Position numbers and translations under genes: made by a program | Origin: Anaerolineae bacterium | Lineage (GTDB): Bacteria > Chloroflexota > Anaerolineae > JACIWR01 | DNA: 21,706 bases | Assembly: GCA_021162125.1 (NCBI GenBank) | Contig: JAGGZG010000045.1 | Location: forward strand, 1 to 21,706 | Reading direction: 5' to 3' | Shown here: positions 1 through 7,481 of the stretch, piece after piece | Layout: every line of letters starts with the position of its first letter | Numbering within the stretch: position 1 is the stretch's first letter | Notes under the pieces: model-generated | The model's database searches: none | What the model saw: the letters and a program-made list of their open reading frames with translations, nothing else | Told to the model about the DNA's origin: nothing

Positions 1-415
1 CGTTGCTGGGTTTCACGTCGCGGTGGATGATCCCCCGTTCGTGGGCGTAGTCCAGCGCCTCGGCTATCTGGCCGATGATCTCCGATGCCCGGCGGGGGTC
101 CATCGGCTGGCCCAGCATCTCTTTGAGTGTGCCGGCCTCCACGTACTGGGTGACGATGTAGCTCAGATCGCCTTCCTGGCCGAAGTCGTGGATGGGCAAA
201 ATGTGGGGATGGGTGAGTTTGGCAATGGCCTTCGCCTCGCGGATGAAGCGTTCGGCGAAGCCCTCTTCGTGGGCGAAGTAGGGGGGCAACACCTTGATCG
301 CCACGTAGCGATCCAGGGATGGCTGGTATGCCTTGTACACCGTGGCCATCCCGCCCTTGCCGATCTGCTCCAGAATCCGATATTGCCCGATAGTCTGTCC
401 GATGAGATCAGCCAT
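1..415 (-). CDS. Ser/Thr protein kinase, N-terminal part (runs off left edge)
   Basis: Only the first 138 codons are in the window; the gene continues beyond base 1. The visible part is a Hanks-type (PknB-like) kinase N-lobe and the start of the C-lobe: glycine loop GKGGMATVY (residues 19-27), VAIK lysine K41, alpha-C glutamate in FIREAK (E60), and the catalytic HRDVKPSN (131-138) at the edge. These residues bind ATP and catalyse Ser/Thr phosphorylation. The ATG at 415 follows AGGAGG (421-426) and lies inside the end of the upstream receiver gene, so the ATG and its TGA overlap (ATGGCTGA). This suggests translational coupling and a common pathway with the receiver protein. Whether a membrane segment or a sensor domain follows cannot be seen. 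The family call is firm; the substrate is unknown. Confidence 0.95.
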   Translation of the reverse strand, partial: MADLIGQTIGQYRILEQIGKGGMATVYKAYQPSLDRYVAIKVLPPYFAHEEGFAERFIREAKAIAKLTHPHILPIHDFGQEGDLSYIVTQYVEAGTLKEMLGQPMDPRRASEIIGQIAEALDYAHERGIIHRDVKPSN

Positions 416-794
416 CTCGTACCTCCTGGGTCAGCACCCGTCCCCCCAGCACCTCACGAACGGCGTCCACTACGTCCTGAACACGAAAGGGGCGGACCAG
501 CACCCGCGTCGGAGCCAGTATGCTCTGCGTATCGGCTCGCTCGTACACGCCGGTGCAAAGAACCAGTGGCGCATCTCCGATTAATTCGCGCAGTGTGACC
601 AGGTCCCGTTCGGCAACGTCCTGACCAACCACGTCCACGATGGCCACGTCCGGCGCGATCAGGCCACGGCATAACAGGGCAATCGCCCACGGCACGGTGC
701 TCACCGCGTGGACTGTGTAGCCCTCCTCCTGCAGTTGGGCCAGGATCAGGGCTCTCTCTCGCCAATCGTTAACCACGAGCAGTACCTGGGCCAT
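408..794 (-). CDS. Degenerate response-regulator receiver-domain protein
   Basis: A 128-residue stand-alone CheY-like domain. The fold markers are visible: VLLVVND at the first strand (N9, D10 of the acidic pocket), the phosphoacceptor candidate D54 in DVAIVDVVG, T81 in LCTG, and the fifth-strand RPF at 101-103. The usual conserved lysine of the KPF motif is arginine (R101), and the acidic pair is N-D rather than D-D, so phosphorylation could be altered or lost. There is no output domain. It is the first gene of a two-gene unit with the Ser/Thr kinase, whose ATG overlaps its stop. The start at 794 has GGGAG upstream and a good promoter just before it. It could serve as an adaptor or be controlled by the kinase; that is inference. 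Confidence 0.85.
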   Translation of the reverse strand: MAQVLLVVNDWRERALILAQLQEEGYTVHAVSTVPWAIALLCRGLIAPDVAIVDVVGQDVAERDLVTLRELIGDAPLVLCTGVYERADTQSILAPTRVLVRPFRVQDVVDAVREVLGGRVLTQEVRDG

Positions 795-815
795 TGTCGT
801 CTCCCAATTATATAC

Positions 816-844
816 ATTGTAACACTATCTGCCCAGAATTTCAA
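816..844 (-). promoter_or_regulatory. Sigma-70 promoter for the receiver/kinase operon
   Basis: On the minus strand, TTGAAA (839-844) is followed by a 17-bp spacer and TACAAT (816-821). Transcription would start close to base 809, giving a leader of only about 15 nt before the ATG at 794. Confidence 0.7.
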
Positions 845-866
845 GCCCACTTCGCCGCTAATTTCC

Positions 867-895
867 TTGACGAAAGCACGGCACTGTGCTATACT
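867..895 (+). promoter_or_regulatory. Sigma-70 promoter for the threonine dehydrogenase gene
   Basis: TTGACG (867-872), a 17-bp spacer and TATACT (890-895), oriented rightward. This predicts a transcript start near 902 and a leader of about 85 nt. The region is shared with the leftward promoter at 816-844, and the two -35 boxes are only 22 bp apart, so one regulator could affect both. Confidence 0.75.
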
Positions 896-925
896 CCCTT
901 TTGCACTTCAACCGCAACGGAGCGC

Positions 926-945
926 CCGGGGACTACTGTCCCCGG
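926..945 (+). promoter_or_regulatory. GC-rich palindrome in the 5' leader of the threonine dehydrogenase gene
   Basis: CCGGGGAC (926-933) and GTCCCCGG (938-945) form a perfect 8-bp stem with a 4-nt loop (TACT). It lies in the predicted leader, about 40 nt before the start codon. No T-tract follows, so it is not a standard terminator. It may be an operator or an RNA hairpin; the function is not known. Confidence 0.45.
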
Positions 946-986
946 ATGGGGATTTTCTCAAAGGAGAGGAACCTGGGAGGTTTGCA

Positions 987-1964
987 ATGTCCAAAAGCGA
1001 CATGACCAAGATTCTCGTGACCGGGGCCTGCGGTCAGATCGGCTCTGAGCTGACCCTGGCCCTTCGCCGAAGATACGGCAACGACAACGTCGTCGCTGCC
1101 GGCCACAAAACGCAGCCCAGCAAAGCGCTGCGCGAATCCGGGCCTTTCGAGTTCATTGACGTGACCCGGCGGGAGACCATCGAGGAGGTCGTAGACAAAT
1201 ACGACGTTGACACGATCTATCACCTGGCCGCCATCCTCTCGGCTATTGGGGAGCAGAAGCCCCAGCTCGCCTGGAACGTGAACATGAACGGCCTGTACAA
1301 CGTCCTCGAAGTGGCCAGGGAACGCGGGATGGTGCGCGTGTTCTGCCCCAGCTCCATCGCCGCCTTCGGTCCGGAGACCCCCCGCGACAACACGCCCCAG
1401 GAGACGGTCCTGCGCCCCAGGACCATGTATGGAGTCACCAAAGTGGCCGGCGAACTGCTCGGCAACTATTACTTCAGCCGCTTCGGCCTGGACGTGCGCG
1501 GCGTGCGCTATCCCGGCATCATCAGCAGCGAGACCCTGCCCGGTGGCGGCACCACCGATTACGCCGTGGAGATCTTCTACGAGGCGATCAAACACAAGCG
1601 CTACACCTGTTTCGTGAGGGAGGACACCGTCCTGCCGATGATGTACATGCCCGACTGCATCAAAGCGGCCATTGATCTGATGGAGGCCGACCTCTCCCGG
1701 CTCAAGCACCACGCCGACTTCAACCTGGCGGCCATGAGCTTCTCCGCCGGCGAACTGGCCGCCGAGATCAAGAAGCACATTCCCGAATTCACCTGCGAGT
1801 ACGAGCCTGACTTTCGGCAGGAGATCGCCGACTCGTGGCCCCGCTCTATTGACGACAGCGCCGCCCGTGAGGAGTGGGGCTGGGAGCCGGATTACGATCT
1901 GGCGGCCATGACCGCAGACATGCTCGATAAGCTGGGCAAGCGGTACGCGGAGGGCGGGATTTAG
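987..1964 (+). CDS. tdh: L-threonine 3-dehydrogenase, SDR/epimerase type
   Basis: A 325-residue extended short-chain dehydrogenase. The NAD-binding motif is TGACGQIG (12-19) and the catalytic pair is Y148/K152 in YGVTK. The stretches YHLAAILSAIGE, RPRTMYGVTK, RYPGIIS, PGGGTTDYAV and LPMMYMPDC are characteristic of the animal/bacterial SDR-type threonine dehydrogenase rather than of sugar epimerases. The enzyme oxidises L-threonine to 2-amino-3-ketobutyrate with NAD+ in the cytosol. The start at 987 has GGGAGG at 975-980; an upstream extension in the same frame would cross the promoter and is rejected. The usual partner, 2-amino-3-ketobutyrate CoA ligase (kbl), is not in this window. The next gene begins 22 bp downstream, so cotranscription is likely. 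Confidence 0.9.
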   Translation: MSKSDMTKILVTGACGQIGSELTLALRRRYGNDNVVAAGHKTQPSKALRESGPFEFIDVTRRETIEEVVDKYDVDTIYHLAAILSAIGEQKPQLAWNVNMNGLYNVLEVARERGMVRVFCPSSIAAFGPETPRDNTPQETVLRPRTMYGVTKVAGELLGNYYFSRFGLDVRGVRYPGIISSETLPGGGTTDYAVEIFYEAIKHKRYTCFVREDTVLPMMYMPDCIKAAIDLMEADLSRLKHHADFNLAAMSFSAGELAAEIKKHIPEFTCEYEPDFRQEIADSWPRSIDDSAAREEWGWEPDYDLAAMTADMLDKLGKRYAEGGI

Positions 1965-1986
1965 GCCGGCGGGGAGGCGCGAGGCA

Positions 1987-2463
1987 GTGGCGAAGGCAAA
2001 AATCCCGACCAAATTCCAGCTCTCGGCGGGTGGAGTGGTCTTCCGTCGCACGGACGAGGGCGGGGTCGAGGTGGCTCTCATCGCCACCACCGCCCCCGAT
2101 GGCAGCCGGCGCTGGGGTCTGCCCAAGGGCCTGGTGGAGCGCGGCGAGGCTATGGAAGCCGCCGCCTTGCGCGAAATCCAGGAGGAAACAGGGCTCACCG
2201 GCCGCGTGCTGGAGCGGATAGACGTGGTCGAGTATTGGTACCGCTGGCAGGAGGCCGAGGGCCCGGTGCGCTACCACAAAAAGGTCTACTTCTACCTCGT
2301 CGAGGCCACGGGCGGGGACGTGGCCGATCACGACTGGGAAGTAGAAACCGTGCGTTGGTTCCCCATCGAGGAAGCCATTGCCACGGCCACGTACGAAGGG
2401 GAGCAGCGCGTCCTGCGCCAGGCGGCGGAGATGCTGAGCGGTGCGCGGGCCGGGGGCGGGTGA
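1987..2463 (+). CDS. Nudix hydrolase
   Basis: A 158-residue single-domain protein with a perfect Nudix box at residues 48-70 (G-x5-E-x7-REIQEETGL), which binds the metal and hydrolyses nucleoside-diphosphate-X compounds. The WGLPKG lead-in and the overall size resemble diadenosine polyphosphate (Ap4A-type) hydrolases, but substrate cannot be fixed from sequence. Translation appears to start at a GTG (1987) with GGGGAGG at 1971-1977. It lies 22 bp after the threonine dehydrogenase gene in the same direction and probably shares its transcript. The product should be cytosolic, as there is no signal peptide or membrane segment. Confidence 0.9.
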   Translation: MAKAKIPTKFQLSAGGVVFRRTDEGGVEVALIATTAPDGSRRWGLPKGLVERGEAMEAAALREIQEETGLTGRVLERIDVVEYWYRWQEAEGPVRYHKKVYFYLVEATGGDVADHDWEVETVRWFPIEEAIATATYEGEQRVLRQAAEMLSGARAGGG

Positions 2464-2556
2464 GCCTTTGCATCCCGGTGTGGATGAGTGACCTCGCTGC
2501 CGCACGCAAACGCGGACAGGGGAGGAGTAAGTAAAAGTACGAAGGAGGTGTCAACC

Positions 2557-3333
2557 GTGGAAATGTTACTCAGTTTCTGCTCCACCTTTGGGGTGGCGCT
2601 GATCTTTCTGCTGGTTATCGTCAGTGCGGGGATCAAGATCGTGCAGGAGTACGAGCGCGGGGTGATCTTCCGCCTGGGGCGATTGGTCGGGCCCAAGGGG
2701 CCGGGACTGTTCTTCATCATCCCCTTCGTGGACCGGATGGTCAAGGTGGATTTGCGCGTGATCACCTTGGACATCCCTGCCCAGGAGGCTATCACCAAAG
2801 ACAACGTGACTGTCAAAGTGGACGCTGTAGCCTACTTCCGCGTGGTGGACCCGGCGGCGGCCATTGTCCAGGTGGAGAACTACCGCCAGGCCACGTGGCG
2901 CATCGCGCAGACCACGCTGCGCAGTGTCCTGGGCCAATCGGAACTGGATGAACTGCTCATGCACCGCGAGCAGATCAACCACAAGCTCCAGCAGATTATT
3001 GACGAACACACCGAACCATGGGGTATCAAAGTCAGCATCGTCGAGATCAAAGACGTAGAGTTGCCGAATACGATGAAGCGAGCCATGGCTCGCCAGGCCG
3101 AGGCCGAGCGTGAGAAGCGGGGCAAGGTCATCCACGCTGAGGGCGAGTTGCAGGCTTCACGTACTCTGGCCAAAGCGGCGCACATTATCTCCCAGGAGCC
3201 GGCGGCCCTCCAGTTGCGTTATCTGGAGACCCTGGTGGAGATCGCTGAGGAGAAGAACTCTACTATCATCTTCCCCCTGCCCATCGAGTTCTTCAAGGCC
3301 TTTGGCGAACTGTTCACCAAAGCAAAGGAATAG
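2557..3333 (+). CDS. Slipin/stomatin-like SPFH-domain membrane protein
   Basis: A 258-residue protein with one N-terminal hydrophobic anchor (about residues 3-24), then an SPFH/band-7 domain: VQEYERGVIFRLGR, GPGLFFIIPFVD, DNVTVKVDAVAYFRVVDP. A charged helical region (MARQAEAEREKRGKVIHAEGE) and a C-terminal LPIEFFKAF follow. Slipins form oligomeric membrane microdomains and scaffold or protect membrane proteases. I chose the GTG at 2557 because AAGGAGGTG (2542-2550) sits 6 nt before it; an ATG two codons later is possible, and a longer start near 2488 lacks a comparable ribosome site. The NfeD partner often encoded beside slipins is not adjacent. Its stop is 9 bp from the stop of the convergent histidine kinase. 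Confidence 0.92.
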   Translation: MEMLLSFCSTFGVALIFLLVIVSAGIKIVQEYERGVIFRLGRLVGPKGPGLFFIIPFVDRMVKVDLRVITLDIPAQEAITKDNVTVKVDAVAYFRVVDPAAAIVQVENYRQATWRIAQTTLRSVLGQSELDELLMHREQINHKLQQIIDEHTEPWGIKVSIVEIKDVELPNTMKRAMARQAEAEREKRGKVIHAEGELQASRTLAKAAHIISQEPAALQLRYLETLVEIAEEKNSTIIFPLPIEFFKAFGELFTKAKE

Positions 3334-3342
3334 GAGGGGGAG

Positions 3343-4629
3343 CTACCCGCTGGAAGAGAGCAGGGGCCCCGTACCTTTGCGCCGTTCCTGCGAGGATGCC
3401 GGCTTCCGGTAGTCCAGCGGCCCGGTGCCCTTACGCCGTTCCTTAGCAGTATCGCCCAGGGGGGCGATCAGGCTGACCAGCGTGCCGTGACCGGGGGATG
3501 ATTCGATGGTCAGGCGGCCACCCACTAACTCGGCACGCTCCTTCATGTTCAACAGGCCCAGGCTGCCGCGCTGGTCGCACTGCTTTTCCACGGCCTCCAC
3601 ATCGAAGCCTCTGCCGTCGTCGCGGATGCCCAATACCAGGTCTTTGGCTCGACGTTCCACGCCGATCCACACCTGTTTGGCTTTGGCGTGCTTCTTGATG
3701 TTGCCGACGGCCTCCTGGACGATGGCGAAGCAGACGTGCTCCAGCTTGGCCGGCAGCCGCTCGTCCAGGCTACGCACGTCGAGGTGGATGGTCATGCCCT
3801 CAGTGGAGCGCAGGCGCTCCACGTAGGATTCCAGGGCAGCTTGCAGGCCCCGGGTCTCCAGGATGACGGGCCGCAATTCGAAGAGGGTGTTGCGCACCTG
3901 GGCCAGAGCTTTGGTGGCCGTCTCCTGGAGCTTGTCCAGTTCCTGGGGCACCTGCGCCGGGTCTCGTTTGAGGAGGGTCCGTATAAACTCGATGTTCATA
4001 ATAATCGCCGCCAGAGTCTGGGCTGGCCCATCGTGGAGGTCACGGGCCAGCCTTTTGTGTGCCTCACTCTCGACGGCGAGGATACGGTTCTTCTCGTCCT
4101 CCAGCTCCTGGTACAGACGGGCGTTGACGATAGCGATGGCTGCCTGTCCGGCCAGGGCACTGAGGAGGTCCATGTCCTGCTGGTTGAAGCGTTCCCCGGA
4201 GCGTTTGTTCAGGACCTCGACTACGCCGATTTTCTCGGCGGGGGTCATCAAGGGCACTGCGATCAGGGATGTGGTGTGGAAGTCCTCCTCAATTTCCCCG
4301 AAGAAGCGGGGATCCTGTTGAACGTCGCCGACGATGATCGGTTCGCAGTGGGTGAAGACCCAGCCAGCGATGCCTTTATCGGCCGGCATGCGTTGTTGCT
4401 CCAGGGATTTGCCCATTGCCTCCTCAGCCACGGCGAACACAAGCTCGTCTGTGGCCGGGTCCCAGATGAGCAGTGAGCCGGTGGTGGCGTCCAATACCTC
4501 GACGGCGGCGTGAACGATCTTGCGCAGCAGTTTCTTCAAGTTTAGTTCGGAGCTCACAGTGCGCGCCACATCGAGCAGAGCCATCAGGGCAGCGACTCGT
4601 TCCTGGGACGTGTCGTGTTGGTTCGTCAT
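3343..4629 (-). CDS. GAF-domain sensor histidine kinase, NarL/LiaS type
   Basis: A 428-residue cytosolic two-component kinase. A GAF sensor domain (about 17-172) is followed by a HisKA_3 helix with the phosphoacceptor H199 in ARDLHDGPAQ, then a HATPase: N310 in VGNIKKHAK, DDGRGF (337-342) and GSLGLLNMKERA (355-366). There are no membrane segments, so the signal is intracellular. After the normal end of the ATPase domain comes a basic tail of about 35 residues containing ERRKGTGPL twice (397-405 and 415-423). No cognate response regulator is adjacent. It starts 17 bp after the flavoprotein stop, so it is probably the last gene of that operon. The ligand of the GAF domain is unknown. Confidence 0.93.
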   Translation of the reverse strand: MTNQHDTSQERVAALMALLDVARTVSSELNLKKLLRKIVHAAVEVLDATTGSLLIWDPATDELVFAVAEEAMGKSLEQQRMPADKGIAGWVFTHCEPIIVGDVQQDPRFFGEIEEDFHTTSLIAVPLMTPAEKIGVVEVLNKRSGERFNQQDMDLLSALAGQAAIAIVNARLYQELEDEKNRILAVESEAHKRLARDLHDGPAQTLAAIIMNIEFIRTLLKRDPAQVPQELDKLQETATKALAQVRNTLFELRPVILETRGLQAALESYVERLRSTEGMTIHLDVRSLDERLPAKLEHVCFAIVQEAVGNIKKHAKAKQVWIGVERRAKDLVLGIRDDGRGFDVEAVEKQCDQRGSLGLLNMKERAELVGGRLTIESSPGHGTLVSLIAPLGDTAKERRKGTGPLDYRKPASSQERRKGTGPLLSSSG

Positions 4630-4646
4630 CTCTTCCTCTCCCTCAG

Positions 4647-6014
4647 TCAGAAAATCTTCCCCGGATTCATGATTCCGTTGGGATCCAGGAGGTTCTTGAT
4701 GCGGCGCATGACATCCAGGCTGGCTCCGTGCTCCTGGCGCATGAATTTTCGTTTACCGATGCCCACACCGTGCTCACCGGTGGCCGTGCCACCCACGCTG
4801 ATGGCGTAGTGCACGATTCGCTCGTTGAGCTCCCCCGCGCGAGCACGGGCCCGGGGGTCGCCCTTGTGGGACAAAATCTCTATGTGCAGGTTGCCGTCCC
4901 CGGCGTGACCGAAGGTAGCGATGGGCACGTCCAGCTCCTCGGCCAGCTCGTGAGCTTTAGCCACGGCTGCGGGGTATTTGGAGATGGGCACCACGATGTC
5001 GCCAATCTCCACAATGCTATCGGTGCTCAGGTATTTGACTGCGTTGTGAGCCTCGCGACGGGCCGCCCACAGGCGGTCTCGCTCCGTGCCGGTTACTCCT
5101 TTGTCGAAGTGCAGGCAGCCATTGTCACGACAGGTCTCCTCGATGAGGGCCACTTCCTCCTGGATGCCGGTTGGCGTGCCGTGGAACTCCATCACCAACG
5201 TCGGGGCTTCTTCCAGGGACATTTCCTTCCAGCGGTTGACGTAGCGAATGATCTGGGGGTCCATGAGCTCGAGGGCGGCGGGGGTGGGGCCGTAACGGTT
5301 GATGTCGAAGATGGTCTGGGCTGCTGCCTCCATCGAGGGGAATACGGCCACGGCTGCCATTTTCTCCAGCACGATGCGCAACCGCAGGGTGACCTCAGTG
5401 ACCACGCCCAGAGTCCCCTCGGAGCCAACGAAAAGACGGACCAGGTCGTACCCGCTGGCCGTCTTGATAGCATTGCAGCCGGTGGTGATGATCTCGCCGG
5501 TAGGCAGTACGACCTGGAGCTTGAGCACGTAATCTCTGGTCGCTCCGTACTTCACGGCGTGCATCCCGCTGGAGTTGTTGGCCACCATCCCGCCGATGGT
5601 CGCCACGTCGGAACTGCCGGGCGCGGGCGGGAAGAAAAGCCCGTAACGGGCCAGCTTCTTGTTCAGCTCGTCGTACACGATGCCCGGCTGAACCACCACC
5701 TGCAGGTCTTCCTCGCGGATTTCGAGGATTTTGTTCATGTTGTACATTGCCAGGAGTATGCCGCCGTGCACTGGGACGGGATTGCCCTCCAGACTCGATC
5801 CGCCGCTCCACGGGGTGACCGGGATGCGGTGTGCGTTGGCGTAGCGCAGGATAGCGCTGATCTCCTCGGCGCTCTCGGCCCAGACGACCACGTCCGGGCG
5901 GTGGGGTTCGTGGTAGGACTCATCCTGTGAGTGGGCATCCAGGTCGCTCTCGCGCACCGAAAGGCGCTCTGCGCCGACGATGGTGGTCAGGAACTCGATG
6001 TCTGCCTGTTCCAT
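4647..6014 (-). CDS. FAD-linked oxidase, GlcD/D-lactate dehydrogenase family
   Basis: A 455-residue flavoprotein. The N-terminal PCMH-type FAD-binding domain shows WSGGSSLEGN (69-78), GGMVANNSSG (141-150) and GSEGTLG (197-203). The C-terminal FAD-oxidase domain shows FGHAGDGNLH (368-377) and GEHGVG (413-418), and the protein ends with the typical DPNGIMNPGKIF. The family oxidises 2-hydroxy acids (D-lactate, glycolate) and passes electrons to quinone or an FeS partner. The SGGSSLEG loop resembles D-lactate dehydrogenases, but glycolate cannot be excluded. No glcE or glcF partners are adjacent. The ATG at 6014 follows AAAGGAG, and the gene lies 37 bp after the AAA+ ATPase and 17 bp before the histidine kinase, all on one strand. 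Confidence 0.92.
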   Translation of the reverse strand: MEQADIEFLTTIVGAERLSVRESDLDAHSQDESYHEPHRPDVVVWAESAEEISAILRYANAHRIPVTPWSGGSSLEGNPVPVHGGILLAMYNMNKILEIREEDLQVVVQPGIVYDELNKKLARYGLFFPPAPGSSDVATIGGMVANNSSGMHAVKYGATRDYVLKLQVVLPTGEIITTGCNAIKTASGYDLVRLFVGSEGTLGVVTEVTLRLRIVLEKMAAVAVFPSMEAAAQTIFDINRYGPTPAALELMDPQIIRYVNRWKEMSLEEAPTLVMEFHGTPTGIQEEVALIEETCRDNGCLHFDKGVTGTERDRLWAARREAHNAVKYLSTDSIVEIGDIVVPISKYPAAVAKAHELAEELDVPIATFGHAGDGNLHIEILSHKGDPRARARAGELNERIVHYAISVGGTATGEHGVGIGKRKFMRQEHGASLDVMRRIKNLLDPNGIMNPGKIF

Positions 6015-6051
6015 TTCCGCTCCTTTTAACTGTCAGGATGGCGGGACCTCC

Positions 6052-7191
6052 TCAGCTCGCCGCTGCAATTTTGGTACGGATTTCCTCGTCCTCAGCGGCA
6101 CACTGGGCGAAGTAGCGCACCATGAACTCGCTGCGTCGTTGGCGGAGGGCCATGAGGGCCACGGCGCGCACGTCTGCGACGGTGGCCTTGAGGCGACCGT
6201 CGGCGGCGGCGTGGGCCCGCGCTGCCTCTAGCAGGACGAACTCGGCGCGATGGGAGGCTATTTGCAGCTCGCGCACCAGGCGCAGTGCCAGGCGCTCCGC
6301 TGGCCCGGTGGGCACCACCTCCGGCAGACGAGCTTTGGCGTCGGCGATTTCCTGGGTGAGAGCGGCGGTTTCCTCGGCGTAAAGGGCCAGCATGTCGTGG
6401 GGGTGCTCGGCAAAGGCTCGTACCCGGCGGTAGACCTCCAGCCGATCTTTGTCATTGGTCAGGCCGTTAACGATCACCCGCAGGCCCAGCCGGTCCATAA
6501 TCTGCGGGCGCAACACACCTTCCTCCGGGTTCATCGAACCAATGAGCACAAAACGGGCGTGGTAAGTGCTGCTGAGCGGGCCCCGGCGCACGGTGTAGCG
6601 CCCTTGTGCGGCCGCGTCCAGGATAGCGTTGACGATGGCATCGTCCAGCAGGTTGATCTCGTCCACGTAGAGGATGTTGCGGTCGGCGTAGGAGAGGATG
6701 CCCCGTTCCAGGCGGATTTTCTGCTGTTCCAGGGCCACGCGCTCGTTGATCCCCCCGACCACGTCCTCCAGGCGGGCGTTGAGCGGCAGTTCGATCAGAC
6801 GCATGCGGTCGGGCGCGGTGATGGGCTCACCACGGGCCAGCTTCTCCGCGCACTCGCGGCACACGGCGTCAAGCCCACGCGCGTAGGCCGCCTCCGGTTC
6901 GCACCCGTAGGGGCAGGTACTGCGCTGGATGGGGGGCATCAGATCCACCAAACCGCGCACGGCCGTGGTTTTACCCGTGCCGCGCGGGCCGATGAGCAGT
7001 ACACCGCCTACCTGGGGGTTAATCACCGCCAGCAACAGCGCCATCTTCATCTCGCGTTGATTGACCACGGCCAGGAAGGGGAAATGGACGTAGTCCACGA
7101 TCCGTCCGTGCTCCACGCGGGGCGTGGCCTCCAATACGGCCTTGGCGGAGGCGCGTTCTAAAATGTCCAACAGCATAGATCTAGGGCGCAT
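6052..7191 (-). CDS. Mg-chelatase subunit I-like AAA+ ATPase with four-cysteine insertion
   Basis: A 379-residue AAA+ ATPase resembling BchI/ChlI. Walker A is GPRGTGKT (68-75), Walker B is LYVDEIN (174-180), and sensor 1 lies in GSMNPEEG (218-225) followed by MDRLGLRV. Between Walker A and the ChlI-type RLIELPLNARLEDVVGG stretch is an insertion with CPYGC (C93, C97) and CREC (C111, C114), which could bind zinc. In Mg chelatase this subunit remodels the complex that inserts Mg into protoporphyrin, but no ChlD, ChlH or pigment gene is in the window, so a MoxR-like chaperone or metal-insertion role is as likely. The start at 7191 is supported by a GGAAGG upstream; a GTG at 7257 or an ATG at 7176 is possible. 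Confidence 0.88.
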   Translation of the reverse strand: MRPRSMLLDILERASAKAVLEATPRVEHGRIVDYVHFPFLAVVNQREMKMALLLAVINPQVGGVLLIGPRGTGKTTAVRGLVDLMPPIQRSTCPYGCEPEAAYARGLDAVCRECAEKLARGEPITAPDRMRLIELPLNARLEDVVGGINERVALEQQKIRLERGILSYADRNILYVDEINLLDDAIVNAILDAAAQGRYTVRRGPLSSTYHARFVLIGSMNPEEGVLRPQIMDRLGLRVIVNGLTNDKDRLEVYRRVRAFAEHPHDMLALYAEETAALTQEIADAKARLPEVVPTGPAERLALRLVRELQIASHRAEFVLLEAARAHAAADGRLKATVADVRAVALMALRQRRSEFMVRYFAQCAAEDEEIRTKIAAAS

Positions 7192-7343
7192 AGCCGACGA
7201 CCTTCCGTGATCCGCAATCTGCCCGCCATGCAGTGTCGGGCGGCGCTGATCCCGCACGGTTGGGACACCTGTCCTGATACCCTGGCTTCCCTAATCTGCC
7301 CCAGCGAGCGGGTCCGGGTGGTACTGGCGGGCAAGCTGGACAT

Positions 7344-7373
7344 ATTCTAGCACAACTCGCTTGCCACGTCCAA
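7344..7373 (-). promoter_or_regulatory. Probable sigma-70 promoter for the AAA+/flavoprotein/kinase operon
   Basis: On the minus strand, TTGGAC (7368-7373), an 18-bp spacer and TAGAAT (7344-7349), with TGC just before the -10 box as in extended -10 promoters. The predicted leader is about 145 nt. Confidence 0.5.
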
Positions 7374-7481
7374 TCAGGCTGCTGGTCTTCTCTGCCCCCA
7401 TCTCGCGCTTCAGGAGCGTCAGCACCCGTAGGTTGGGCAGCCCTGCCCGACACCGCGAGACGCAAATGGCAGACAGAAACC

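Noticed and set aside
708..986. N-terminal extension of the threonine dehydrogenase
   Set aside because: It would pass through both promoters and the leader palindrome; the ATG at 987 has a proper ribosome site and matches the family's N-terminus.
933..2198. Long minus-strand reading frame (421 codons) opposite the threonine dehydrogenase and Nudix genes
   Set aside because: The composition is that of an antisense shadow, with no domain or ribosome site, while the plus strand has conserved catalytic motifs.
4473..5930. Long plus-strand reading frame (485 codons) opposite the histidine kinase and flavoprotein
   Set aside because: It is antisense to two genes with clear motifs, has no recognisable domain, and follows from GC-biased third positions of the real genes.
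6052..7191. Assignment as bchI/chlI of chlorophyll synthesis
   Set aside because: No other pigment gene is in the window and the cysteine insertion is atypical, so a gene symbol would overstate the evidence.
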